DNA from: Clostridium_AM sp900759715
GTDB lineage: Bacteria; Bacillota; Clostridia; Clostridiales; Clostridiaceae
Reading direction: 5' to 3'
Assembly: GCA_900759715.1 (NCBI GenBank)
Contig: CAAEXF010000065.1
Span: forward strand, 1-64,000
Length of the DNA stretch: 64,000 bases
The first letter of the stretch is position 1. The number at the start of each line of letters is the position of its first letter. Under the pieces are notes generated by a model, which was given only the letters and a program-made list of their open reading frames with translations, ran no database searches and was not told the origin of the DNA. Of this stretch, positions 17,753-25,469 are shown in pieces. Both the position numbers and the translations under genes were made by a program.

Positions 17753-18865
17753 TTGTTTTTAAATAAAGATAAAATTAAGTATTTTGATCTAATAGTTGCT
17801 ATAATTATATCATTTATAGGTATTGAATTAATTTTAAATTATAAAAACATATTATCAATAATAGATAGTGCGGCAAAAATTTTATCTCCTTTTGTTTTAG
17901 CTTTTATAATAGCATATATGTTAAATCCTATAATGGTCTTTTTAGAGAAAAAGTTAAACTTAAAAAGGGGACAGAGTATACTAATTACATATGTCTTTAT
18001 AGTTGGAGTGATAGTGGTTTTTTCCATGGTACTGCTTCCTAAAATATTTAGTAGTGTGATGGAGATTATTCAAAATATACCTGCCTTTACGACAGAGTTT
18101 TATAAATGGATGTATAGCCATACAGCTAATACGGTGATTAATTCTAGTGAATTTATAAAGAGCAATGCAGGTACTTTAATACAAAAGTTTGGTTCTTTTA
18201 CATCTAATTGGTTAAATATAGTCTTGTCAAAGACCATATCCTTTACTGGTTCTTTAGTAAAGATACTATTTGGATTAATAATATCTATATATATATTAGC
18301 TGATAAAGAGAAGTTTAAAAGCATAGCTAAAAATATGACCCGTATAACTTTTAAAGAAAAATATTCAAGTTATATAATAGATTTTTTTAAGAATGTAAAT
18401 AATATGATAAGTTTATATATAGGTACAAAAGCTATAGAGTCATTAATAATAGGTATTATAGGCTTTGTTGGACTAATTTTACTTAAGTCTCCATATGCAC
18501 TGGTTATATCTATAATAGTAGGTATAACAAATATGATACCTTACTTTGGACCATTTATAGGGATGATGCCACCTTTTATAATAAATCTATTTTATGACCC
18601 CAAGAGAGCCTTTTGGATTTTACTATTTTTAATATTGCTTCAGCAGTTTGATTCATTCTTTTTGGAACCTAGACTTGTGGGGAGAAAGGTAGGATTAAGT
18701 CCTTTCTTAGTTATACTAGGGATGACAGTTGGTGGAAGTCTATTTGGTATATGGGGAATGATATTAGCTTCTCCTATTATGGCAGTTTTAAAAATATATA
18801 TTGGAACCTGGTTTGAAAATAAAGTTAGAAAATTTAATGAAAAAGAAAAATCTATTAAGGTATAG
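17753..18865 (+). CDS. AI-2E family (YtvI/PerM-type) transporter
   Basis: A 370-residue integral membrane protein of the AI-2E (TqsA/PerM/YtvI) family. About eight hydrophobic segments with the typical central soluble stretch (about residues 100-200) and the family motif region GITNMIPYFGPFIGMMPP (about 258-275), then FLEPRLVGRKVGLSPFLVIL (about 301-320). TTG 17753 is 8 bases after AAGGAGG and gives the expected hydrophobic start. Family members have been proposed as autoinducer-2 exporters or sodium/proton antiporters, so substrate is open. Likely operonic with the 60-residue gene 15 bases downstream. Confidence 0.88.
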   Translation: MFLNKDKIKYFDLIVAIIISFIGIELILNYKNILSIIDSAAKILSPFVLAFIIAYMLNPIMVFLEKKLNLKRGQSILITYVFIVGVIVVFSMVLLPKIFSSVMEIIQNIPAFTTEFYKWMYSHTANTVINSSEFIKSNAGTLIQKFGSFTSNWLNIVLSKTISFTGSLVKILFGLIISIYILADKEKFKSIAKNMTRITFKEKYSSYIIDFFKNVNNMISLYIGTKAIESLIIGIIGFVGLILLKSPYALVISIIVGITNMIPYFGPFIGMMPPFIINLFYDPKRAFWILLFLILLQQFDSFFLEPRLVGRKVGLSPFLVILGMTVGGSLFGIWGMILASPIMAVLKIYIGTWFENKVRKFNEKEKSIKV

Positions 18866-18880
18866 AGAGGAGAGAAGCTT

Positions 18881-19063
18881 TTGGAAATACATGTGTTTTT
18901 AAAAAATCAGAAGGAGCCAGTCGTCTATAATGGAGACAGAATTGATGTATTAGATTTTGAAATGGCTGGTGTTAAATATAAACAAATAAGATACTTTAAA
19001 AAAGGTTTTAGCAAAAGTGAGCTTATAGAAAAGAATATTATAAATAAAATAGTTGAAAAGTAA
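18881..19063 (+). CDS. small hypothetical protein, 60 residues
   Basis: A small basic protein beginning at TTG 18881, with GAGAGGAGAG 7-10 bases upstream, 15 bases after the AI-2E family gene and presumably in the same transcript. The sequence (MEIHVFLKNQKEPVVYNGDR...) suggests a small beta-sheet domain followed by a C-terminal helix KSELIEKNIINKIVEK. No family recognised and no membrane segment. The downstream terminator stem begins within its last codons, which supports it as a genuine last gene. Confidence 0.6.
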   Translation: MEIHVFLKNQKEPVVYNGDRIDVLDFEMAGVKYKQIRYFKKGFSKSELIEKNIINKIVEK

Positions 19064-19088
19064 TTGCCTACTTTTCAACTATTTTTAC
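19051..19088 (+). terminator. intrinsic terminator overlapping a stop codon
   Basis: AGTTGAAAAGTA (19051-19062) pairs with TACTTTTCAACT (19069-19080), then ATTTTT. The left arm covers the last codons of the 60-residue gene. Confidence 0.85.
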
Positions 19089-19089
19089 G

Positions 19090-19196
19090 TTTAAGCAGGC
19101 ATACAAAATCTTAAGCAGATATCCCAAATCTATGATTTGGAGTGAATCGCTTACTCAGTGAGTACTCATTCGACAATAGTAGAAGGAGTTTCATAT
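19090..19196 (-). repeat. dispersed repeat, family C copy (reverse orientation)
   Basis: The reverse complement reads ATGAAACTCCTTCTACTATT, then GTCGAATGAGTACTCACTGA, then GTAAGCGATTCACTCCAAAT and CATAGATTTGGGATATCTGC. This matches 40127-40205 over most of its length. The inner CAAATC...GATTTG and TAAGC...GCTTA arms form a hairpin. Confidence 0.8.
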
Positions 19197-19317
19197 ATAT
19201 ACCTGCTTTTTAATCTTTATATTATTAGTTAGCTAATAATATTGAATTGTCCTTAAATTTCCTATAAAATTAAGTTGTAGCAAAGGTTTAAATACATAGT
19301 TTGAAAGGTGGAAGCTT

Positions 19318-20109
19318 ATGAATATAGTTATTGTTGGAGCCGGACACGGGGGCTATAGCATTATTCAATCTTTAAGTAATATTAGTGATATAAGAATTAA
19401 AACCATTGTTGATAGAGATATGGATGCACCAGGAATTAAATTGGCCAAGCAGCTAGGAATTAAATGTTTAAAATCAATGGATGATATAAATTGTGACAAT
19501 ATTGATATAATTCTTGAGGTTACAGGAAATGAGAATGTCTCAAGAATTTTATTTGAAAAATTTAGTGACAAGACTACTATACTTAATTCTAAGGCAGCAT
19601 TATTAATAACAACATTAGTGAAAAAAGATATAGAAACATTGGAAAAGCTTAATAAGAGTATGGAAGTAATTAATGATACTTCATCTGTAATACAAAAGGA
19701 ACTTAAAGATATATCAACTAGTGTTAAAGATATTCATAATGTGAGTGATTCTTTAGTGATTTCTACTAAAAATTCAAATGAGCATATTGCCAAAACAGAC
19801 GAAATAATAAAGTATGTAGAAAAAATGACTAAGCACACAAAAATACTTGGACTTAATGCGGCAATTCAAGCAGCAAGAGCCGGAGAGCAAGGGAAAGGAT
19901 TTTCAGTAGTTGCAGCGGAAATTCAAAAGCTTGCTGAAAGCACAAGAGGCTTTAGTGAAGAAATAAGTAAAATTTTAAGTCAGTTATCCGGTGAAATAAA
20001 AAATATTAAAGAAGAGTCAAATAAGTTGAATTCTTTATCAGAACTTCAGGTTACTGCTTCAAATAGAGTCAATAATGAGGTAGACAAGTTAGTTAGTGAA
20101 ATAAGCTAG
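19318..20109 (+). CDS. soluble Rossmann-fold / chemoreceptor signalling-domain chimera
   Basis: A 263-residue cytosolic protein. The N-terminal half (residues 1-105) starts with a dinucleotide-binding motif IVIVGAGHGGYS and looks like an NAD(P)- or CoA-binding Rossmann domain (IKTIVDRDMDAPGIKLAKQLG, then IILEVTGNENV). The C-terminal half (about 115-260) is a short MCP signalling coiled coil with the hairpin tip LGLNAAIQAARAGEQGKG and FSVVAAEIQKLAE. There is no membrane segment, no HAMP and little room for methylation helices. GGTGG lies 7 bases before ATG. It likely reports a redox cofactor or metabolite state to CheA/CheW. Single gene with its own terminator. Confidence 0.85.
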   Translation: MNIVIVGAGHGGYSIIQSLSNISDIRIKTIVDRDMDAPGIKLAKQLGIKCLKSMDDINCDNIDIILEVTGNENVSRILFEKFSDKTTILNSKAALLITTLVKKDIETLEKLNKSMEVINDTSSVIQKELKDISTSVKDIHNVSDSLVISTKNSNEHIAKTDEIIKYVEKMTKHTKILGLNAAIQAARAGEQGKGFSVVAAEIQKLAESTRGFSEEISKILSQLSGEIKNIKEESNKLNSLSELQVTASNRVNNEVDKLVSEIS

Positions 20110-20147
20110 CCTGGATAAGTTAAAATTTGGTATAGTTTTAAATATAA

Positions 20148-20208
20148 AAAGAATCTTCTATAATTAGGTTTTCGGTAAAGCTAATTACAGGAGATTCTTT
20201 TTTTATTG
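20148..20208 (+). terminator. intrinsic terminator after chimera gene
   Basis: AAGAATCTTCTATAATTAG pairs with CTAATTACAGGAGATTCTT (two mismatches), then TTTTTT. Confidence 0.85.
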
Positions 20209-20289
20209 TTAAAATAATGTATGCTTCTAGTTATTAAGAAAAATACATTTTACTATAATGGTAATGTGGATGTCTATAGAGTTATTATT

Positions 20290-21819
20290 TTAGGAAATTA
20301 ACTTGTTCATTTCAACAGCAATATTTTTTAAGCTTTCAGCACTGCTAGTCAATTCCTCGCTTATAGCTAAATTTTGACTTATAGATTTGTTAACTAAATT
20401 GAAATTATTTATAGTTTCTTGTGTAGTTTCACAAATATTACCGTTAAATACAACAACACTTTGAGTTTCTGATAATAGAGTATTGGTCAACTTACTTATT
20501 TCTTTTATATTTATTCCAGAATCCTTTAATCCAGTCAACATAACTCTTATGTTTTCAACAGCATTGTTTATAATAGCATCTCCAATGCTTATTTTTTCAG
20601 TGTTCTCAGTCATAAGATTCTCTACCTCAGTAACTCTTTCCTTAAATTCATTAGTAATTAAGGATACATCGTTTAGTGATTCTCTTGTATTTTCAGCAAG
20701 AGTTCTGATTTCATCTGCAACGACTGCAAAACCTCGTCCTAGTTCACCAGCTCTTGCTGCTTCAATTGATGCATTTAATGCAAGAAGATTAGTTTGTTCA
20801 GATATCTGTCTTATTATAAGGAGTATTTCATCAATTTGTTGGGATTTTTCCTCTAATATCTTTGTAGCATCAAATGTATTTTCTACACTGATTTTTATAC
20901 TACTTATAATATTTAGAGTTTCATTTAACGCCTCTTCATTTTGATTAGATAAATGAATAAGGTTTGTAGAATTACTTTCAGTATCCTTGGCTTTAGTTGA
21001 GATAGATTCATTTGCATCCAAAAGTTCATTAAGTATTATAGTATTTTCAGAAGAATTATTTAACAGCTTATCTGCATCTTCAGAAATTGTTTGAGTAGTG
21101 TTTGATATTTCCTCCATAGCTTTACTTTCTTCTGTAGCTATAGCAGCTAATGTTTCACTTGAACTTAACAAGCATCTGGCAAATTCAGCGGTTTTGCTAA
21201 ATAGATTACTTATGTTTTCATTATTCTTTTTAAGTTCCTCTTCACTTTTTTCAATAGAGCTTAGTAGCTTAGATGAAAAAGAGGTAAAAGCTATAATAGC
21301 AAATGAAACTAGGAATATAGAAATTATTCTAAGTATCAATTCTCTTAAAAAGAACTGATTTGGTAATGTATAAGGATTCATAGTAAACAATATAATTTCT
21401 GAGACAATACTTAATATAATAGAAATTATATTCATTTTATTATCCAAAAATAGGGAACCGAGTATAATAAAATAAAACACTGTTACCCAAAGCTCTTTAG
21501 ATGGAATTATTAAACCCATATATATGCAGTTTGTATAGGAAGCTGCAAGTATAACCATTTTTAGATTTTTAAAGACTCTATCGTTAAGTTTTCCGTCTAC
21601 AACAGCTAGTTTATACATAACATTAAGAATAGCTATTTCAAAGATACCTAGTAAAAATAGTGCAATTAAATGAGACCAACTAACTTCATTATACAAGCCA
21701 AATAGTTTCATTACAGGAAACATTGATCCTGCTAGTAATGCACTTATAGAATAGATAATTATAACGAATTTTAATGTTTGCTCTTGATATTTAATTATAG
21801 TGTTTGAATTGGTTTGCAT
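20290..21819 (-). CDS. membrane chemoreceptor with polytopic N-terminal domain
   Basis: A 509-residue methyl-accepting chemotaxis protein whose N-terminal about 190 residues form roughly six membrane helices (for example VIIYSISALLAGSMFPV and IISIFLVSFAIIAFTSF) instead of an extracellular sensor. The signalling coiled coil follows, with the tip NLLALNASIEAARAGELGRG and FAVVADEIRTLAENT. No HAMP is obvious. ATG 21819 is chosen; a TTG at 21831 touches AAGGAG. It lies 25 bases after the KAS III-like gene, with no terminator between, so both should be read from the cyclic di-GMP riboswitch leader. The membrane domain may sense a lipid, a quinone-like molecule or the membrane state; that is speculation. 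Confidence 0.88.
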   Translation of the reverse strand: MQTNSNTIIKYQEQTLKFVIIIYSISALLAGSMFPVMKLFGLYNEVSWSHLIALFLLGIFEIAILNVMYKLAVVDGKLNDRVFKNLKMVILAASYTNCIYMGLIIPSKELWVTVFYFIILGSLFLDNKMNIISIILSIVSEIILFTMNPYTLPNQFFLRELILRIISIFLVSFAIIAFTSFSSKLLSSIEKSEEELKKNNENISNLFSKTAEFARCLLSSSETLAAIATEESKAMEEISNTTQTISEDADKLLNNSSENTIILNELLDANESISTKAKDTESNSTNLIHLSNQNEEALNETLNIISSIKISVENTFDATKILEEKSQQIDEILLIIRQISEQTNLLALNASIEAARAGELGRGFAVVADEIRTLAENTRESLNDVSLITNEFKERVTEVENLMTENTEKISIGDAIINNAVENIRVMLTGLKDSGINIKEISKLTNTLLSETQSVVVFNGNICETTQETINNFNLVNKSISQNLAISEELTSSAESLKNIAVEMNKLIS

Positions 21820-21844
21820 ATAACTACTCAACTCCTTAAAATTA

Positions 21845-22849
21845 TTACCATTTATACAGTAAGGTTCCTATACTGTATCCAGAGGCTACAGAGCAGAATA
21901 CAACTATGTCATCTCTATTAAACTTTTTATATTTTAATCTGTCATCTAAAGCCATAATAGGACTTGTACATCCAGTATATCCATATTTATTTCCAATGAA
22001 GGTTGCCTTACTTATATCAGCGCCAAGTTTCTCTAAGGTTAGCTCAAGATCTACCCGTGAAAATTGTGACATAAAATAATGGTTAACGTCATCAGGCTCG
22101 TATCCGTAGTCCTGTAAAAGTTTTGTAATTGTTTCACTCCATTTTTCTGAAAGAAAGCTAAAATCGAAGGGTTTCCAAAGCATCTTTTTATCTTCTGAAT
22201 CTATACTGTTATCAGGAATATTTGACATTCCGCATCCGGGCATGGTTACGGACCAATAGTAAGAATCGTCTGTAAACATTCTAGAACCTAAAATACCTCT
22301 TTCTTCCGCTTCCTCTTTTCTCTCAAGAATTATTGCAGCAGCACCGTCAGCAGAACAACCAAAGGCTACCATATCATCTTCTCTAGCTAGTTTACTTATT
22401 AATAATGAGCCAACAACTAATACTTTCTTATATTTATTGTCAGTTTTAAGATATCTTGCTGCTATATCTATACCTGTTATCATACCTATACAATTACAGT
22501 TAACATCAAAAACTGATGAAACATTCTCTGCTTTAAGTTGATTTTTAATTAAAAGAGCACAACAGGGTGATAAATATTCAGGTGTATCTGATACTGATAT
22601 AATCATATCGATATCAGATGCAGATAACCCTGCACTTGCTAAAGCCTGGTTAGATGCTTGAACTGCCATGGTAACACTGGTTTCACCCTTGTCAGCAAGA
22701 GTTCTTACTTCTCTGCCTAGCTTGCCCATAAGTGCTGCAGCGTGATCCTCAAGTTGATATTTTTTAAAGTGTTCAACGAAATAGTGATTGTCCAATTGTC
22801 TGTTGGGATGATAAGCTCCAACCCCAACTATGTGTACATTTTTATGCAT
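21845..22849 (-). CDS. KAS III (FabH)-like thiolase-fold protein with altered active site
   Basis: A 334-residue thiolase-fold protein of the 3-oxoacyl-ACP synthase III family. It has normal length and the FabH order of motifs. Cys120 in NCNCIGMITG aligns with the nucleophile region. The usual HQAN motif reads SQFS (261-264), so the catalytic His and first Asn are replaced. The YGNTS motif reads YGYTG (289-293), losing the second Asn. It is therefore probably not a normal condensing enzyme; an acyltransferase or a different ligation is possible. AGGAGGAG precedes ATG 22849. The leader carries a cyclic di-GMP-I riboswitch and terminator, and a chemoreceptor gene follows in the same unit. Confidence 0.82.
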   Translation of the reverse strand: MHKNVHIVGVGAYHPNRQLDNHYFVEHFKKYQLEDHAAALMGKLGREVRTLADKGETSVTMAVQASNQALASAGLSASDIDMIISVSDTPEYLSPCCALLIKNQLKAENVSSVFDVNCNCIGMITGIDIAARYLKTDNKYKKVLVVGSLLISKLAREDDMVAFGCSADGAAAIILERKEEAEERGILGSRMFTDDSYYWSVTMPGCGMSNIPDNSIDSEDKKMLWKPFDFSFLSEKWSETITKLLQDYGYEPDDVNHYFMSQFSRVDLELTLEKLGADISKATFIGNKYGYTGCTSPIMALDDRLKYKKFNRDDIVVFCSVASGYSIGTLLYKW

Positions 22850-22875
22850 AGTAACTCCTCCTAGTAATTCGCTGC

Positions 22876-22913
22876 AAAAACAAAAAATAGCAATGCTAAG
22901 CGATGCTATTTTT
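22876..22913 (-). terminator. riboswitch-controlled intrinsic terminator
   Basis: On the minus strand, AAAAATAGCA pairs with TGCTATTTTT across TCGCTTAGCAT, followed by TTGTTTTTG. It sits directly after the cyclic di-GMP aptamer and 27 bases before the KAS III-like start, as expected for transcriptional control. Confidence 0.85.
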
Positions 22914-22914
22914 A

Positions 22915-23015
22915 AACAGCGTTAACCTAGCAACCTGACAATCATGGGAAAATATCCTTTAGACTCATGGCTTTGCGTCCTTACCTTTAGATAAGTTTGC
23001 CTTTATTAAGTTTAA
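22915..23015 (-). ncRNA. cyclic di-GMP-I (GEMM-I) riboswitch
   Basis: The minus strand carries the class I core in order: AAAGGCAAAC, a hairpin CTTATC-TAAA-GGTAAG, the linker GGACGCAAAGCCATGAGTCT, a variable stem, and GTCAGGTTGCTAGGTTAAC with the tetraloop-receptor side. The GGACGCAAAGCC block is the strongest match. A terminator follows at once, so binding probably switches transcription of the KAS III-like gene and chemoreceptor. Whether it turns them on or off cannot be decided by eye. A P1 pairing of TTAAAC with GTTTAA is possible and would compete with the terminator 5' arm. Confidence 0.9.
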
Positions 23016-23159
23016 CTATTATTTTGTTTAAGCTACTATTTAATAATCGCTTTAATTATACCATAATTTTCATAAAACTCAATATATCTATTAAATGATA
23101 TGTATAATATAATTATGCATATCATTATAATCTGAAAATAACAGGAGGATATAAATAGC

Positions 23160-23906
23160 ATGTTTATAGATGTTCATACTCATATAGATCAATATAACAA
23201 AGAGGATTTAAAAAGGGCTATAAAGGAAATAAATGAAAATAAAATATTGAGTATAGCTAATTCCATGGATATGGAATCTTATATAAAAAGTAAGAAAATA
23301 TCTGAAATGTGTTCTTATATAGTGCCTACTTTTGGGATACACCCATGGAAAGTAAAAGATTGTGAAAGGGACTTATGCGCGCTCATTCCTTATATAGAGG
23401 AAACTCCAATTATTGGAGAGATAGGCCTTGATTTTTTTTGGGTGGAAGATAAAACAAGTTTTGAATCACAAATAAAAGTATTCGAATTTTTCTTATGTGA
23501 AGCTAAGCGGCTAAATAAGGTTATAAATATCCATACTAAAGGTGCTGAAGAAGAGGTTTTAAAGCTTTTGGATAAGTATTCAATGAGTAGAGTAATAGTC
23601 CACTGGTATTCTGGTCCTAAGAATGTGCTGCACAGGATGATAGATAGAGGCTACTATTTTACAATAAGTACGGAGCTTTTTTATTCAGATATTATAAGGG
23701 AAATAGCAACAATTGTACCTGTAGATAAAATGTTTGTAGAAACTGATGGGCCGGGAGCAGAAGAATGGTTGAGTGGTAATATAGGAATGCCCAAATTAGT
23801 TTTAAGGATTATGAAAAGACTAGGTGAGATGAAAAAGCTGACCTTTGAGGAAATGGAAAAACAGATGGAAGATAATTTTAGTACCTTAGTTGGAAAGGAT
23901 ATATAG
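23160..23906 (+). CDS. TatD family metal-dependent hydrolase
   Basis: A 248-residue TIM-barrel metallohydrolase of the TatD family (members are 3'-5' exonucleases or other phosphodiesterases). Motifs: FIDVHTHIDQY (residues 2-12, His ligands), VPTFGIHPWKV (59-69), IIGEIGLDFFW (84-94), VINIHTKGAEEE (about 122-133), RVIVHWYSG (about 145-153) and FVETDGPG (about 201-208). GGAGG lies 8 bases before the ATG. The stop codon TAG lies within the first bases of the family B repeat (TATAGGG). It is a single gene and shows no sign of a Qat-type defence neighbourhood. Confidence 0.88.
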   Translation: MFIDVHTHIDQYNKEDLKRAIKEINENKILSIANSMDMESYIKSKKISEMCSYIVPTFGIHPWKVKDCERDLCALIPYIEETPIIGEIGLDFFWVEDKTSFESQIKVFEFFLCEAKRLNKVINIHTKGAEEEVLKLLDKYSMSRVIVHWYSGPKNVLHRMIDRGYYFTISTELFYSDIIREIATIVPVDKMFVETDGPGAEEWLSGNIGMPKLVLRIMKRLGEMKKLTFEEMEKQMEDNFSTLVGKDI

Positions 23907-24163
23907 GGCTCAAAGGCCGAAAATTGACTTACACCACGGGCTATGTTTCCAAGCTTCAGTCCGTTAAAAACTTTTAGTCAGTCTAAAGCTTGTATTTTAG
24001 ACGACCTAAGAACTTAGATAAACTCGCTACGCTCAAACAGTATCTAAGATTCTAAGGTTGTCTTAAAACACTTCACTAAGACTGACACAAAGCTTTTAAA
24101 TCTACCTTCAGCTTTGGAAACATAGCCCTTTGTGTAAGTCAATTTTCTAGCTTGAAACCTAGA
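23902..24163. repeat. foldback repeat, family B copy 2 (full length)
   Basis: About 262 bases. Long terminal inverted repeats: GAAAATTGACTTACAC...GTGTAAGTCAATTTTC, continuing with GGGCTATGTTTCCAAGCTT against AGCTTTGGAAACATAGCCC. An inner stem TTTTAGACGACCTAAGAA pairs with TTCTAAGGTTGTCTTAAAA (one G-U) and caps on TTAGATA...TATCTAA. The left end overlaps the tatD stop codon. No ORF inside. MITE-like or 3' hairpin element. Confidence 0.85.
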
Positions 24164-24189
24164 TAGGGTTTAAAGGTCTTAAGTTAGCT

Positions 24190-24219
24190 TTGACATAATT
24201 ATCTATAAAATGATATAAT
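24190..24219 (+). promoter_or_regulatory. consensus sigma-A promoter upstream of ThiX-like permease
   Basis: TTGACA 24190-24195, 18-base spacer, TATAAT 24214-24219, a perfect match at both boxes. Start is expected near 24226, about 25 bases before a hairpin with a T-run. Confidence 0.75.
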
Positions 24220-24247
24220 GACAATCGATAGAGATTATTACGTTCGA

Positions 24248-24280
24248 CCCTTTTCCAGGTTGGGAGAAGGGTTTTATGTA
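24248..24280 (+). terminator. leader hairpin / attenuator before permease
   Basis: ACCCTTTTCC pairs with GGGAGAAGGGT, followed by TTTTATG. It lies between a consensus promoter and the permease gene 100 bases downstream. Base-paired CGACCC and CCAGGTTGGG recall the end of a TPP riboswitch, but the aptamer core (CTGAGA, GCC) is not present. Confidence 0.7.
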
Positions 24281-24377
24281 TTTGTAGACAGGCAACTTAT
24301 AATTTGTAGTATTTTAAATATTGTTATCAAAGCAATGATTTTTACAAAAATATATATTTAATTGATTGGATGTGTAA

Positions 24378-25154
24378 TTGGTGAAGAATCATAGTAAGTC
24401 AATTAATATAACTATATCCGTTGTTTTTCAGTTATTATTAATTTTTTTATGGCAGTTAGTTGTGGATAAAGGAGGAATACCTAAATACATTCTTCCATCC
24501 CCTAAGGACATAATCAATACTCTTTTTAGAATTATGCCAGATTTAAAGCCTCACATTTATGCTACCTTATATGAAGCTCTTTTAGGTTTTTTACTTTCAG
24601 TAATTTTTGCAATAATATTATCTATAATTATGGATAGTGTAAAAATAGTAAAAAGCTGTATTTATCCTATACTTGTAATTTCTCAGACTATACCAACAAT
24701 AGCCTTGGCGCCAATATTTATAATATGGTTTGGTTTTGGCATGCTTCCAAAGGTTATCGTTGTCGTAATGGTGTGTTTTTTCCCCATCGTCATAAGTTTA
24801 GTTGATGGATTAGAAGCGGCTGATAACGATATGTTAAGCCTCATGGATATAATGGGAGCTTCTAGAATACAAAAATTCATTTTTGTTAAGTTTCCAGGCT
24901 CTTTAGGTTCTTTTTTCTCAGGACTTAGAATAGCGGCAACATACAGCATAATGGGAGCGATAATTGGTGAGTGGCTTGGAGGAGACAAAGGTCTTGGTAT
25001 ATTTATGGTAAGAGCTAAAAATGCTTATGCTCTTGATAAAATATTTGCAGCTATAATTATAATAATAATATTAAGCATGACTTTATTTGGATTTATGTAT
25101 ATGCTTCAATATATTTTTATGCCATGGCAAAGAAAAGTTAAAGAAAGAGGATAG
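24378..25154 (+). CDS. thiX: ABC transporter permease, thiamin-precursor type
   Basis: A 258-residue binding-protein-dependent permease with about six membrane helices and the EAA loop region (DIMGASRIQKFIFVKFPGS, then GLRIAATYSIMGAIIGEWLG). Sequence type matches the ThiX/SsuC/TauC group; pairing with the downstream ThiY-like binding protein and ATPase suggests import of a hydroxymethylpyrimidine precursor of thiamin. TTG 24378 and GTG 24381 are adjacent possible starts with only a weak ribosome site (GGATGTG). It is separated from thiY by a convergent minus-strand gene and has its own promoter and leader hairpin, which is unusual. Confidence 0.8.
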   Translation: MVKNHSKSINITISVVFQLLLIFLWQLVVDKGGIPKYILPSPKDIINTLFRIMPDLKPHIYATLYEALLGFLLSVIFAIILSIIMDSVKIVKSCIYPILVISQTIPTIALAPIFIIWFGFGMLPKVIVVVMVCFFPIVISLVDGLEAADNDMLSLMDIMGASRIQKFIFVKFPGSLGSFFSGLRIAATYSIMGAIIGEWLGGDKGLGIFMVRAKNAYALDKIFAAIIIIIILSMTLFGFMYMLQYIFMPWQRKVKERG

Positions 25155-25155
25155 T

Positions 25156-25240
25156 AACACCGCTGTAATTATAAGTTTAAGAACAGAAAAGTCAACTCTC
25201 TAGTTCAGACACTTATAACTATAGCAGTGTTATTTTTTGT
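25156..25240. terminator. bidirectional terminator between convergent genes
   Basis: Long stem AACACCGCTGTAATTATAAG pairs with CTTATAACTATAGCAGTGTT (a few mismatches), with a T-run after the right arm. Separates the permease and the minus-strand small gene. Confidence 0.75.
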
Positions 25241-25469
25241 TTATTATACTTTTTTCTATATTTTTAAGAATAATCTTTTCAGAGTTTCTTGATATTTGAT
25301 CCGGTGTTTGTTCTAGTTTTAAATAATTGATTATACTGGTATAAATATCTGTTAGTCGATTCAATTTATAAGTAGAGCTATATGCTGCATTTGCTGCAAA
25401 GGATGCATAAAGCAATATAGCTGAAATACCAAAAGTAATGACAAATTTTTGCTTGTTAAATATTGTCAT
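25230..25469 (-). CDS. small membrane-anchored hypothetical protein, 79 residues
   Basis: A single N-terminal hydrophobic segment (FVITFGISAILLYASFAANA, about residues 9-28) follows a short basic start MTIFNKQK, then a mostly helical hydrophilic tail. It may be a signal peptide cleaved after ANA or a membrane anchor. ATG 25469 is preferred, with AAAGG about 10 bases upstream; GTG 25478 abuts that site. No family recognised. It separates thiX from thiY. Confidence 0.5.
   Translation of the reverse strand: MTIFNKQKFVITFGISAILLYASFAANAAYSSTYKLNRLTDIYTSIINYLKLEQTPDQISRNSEKIILKNIEKSIINKK

Noticed and set aside
23160..23906. TatD homologue as part of a Qat-type defence system
   Set aside because: No QatA ATPase, QatB or QatC (QueC-like) genes are near; it is a single housekeeping-type TatD gene.
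23902..24163. Insertion sequence with transposase
   Set aside because: No transposase frame is present in any family A, B or C copy; at most these are non-autonomous elements.
24220..24280. Second TPP riboswitch before the permease
   Set aside because: Only a terminator-like hairpin with CGACCC is visible; the CTGAGA and ATGCCAACG cores are missing.
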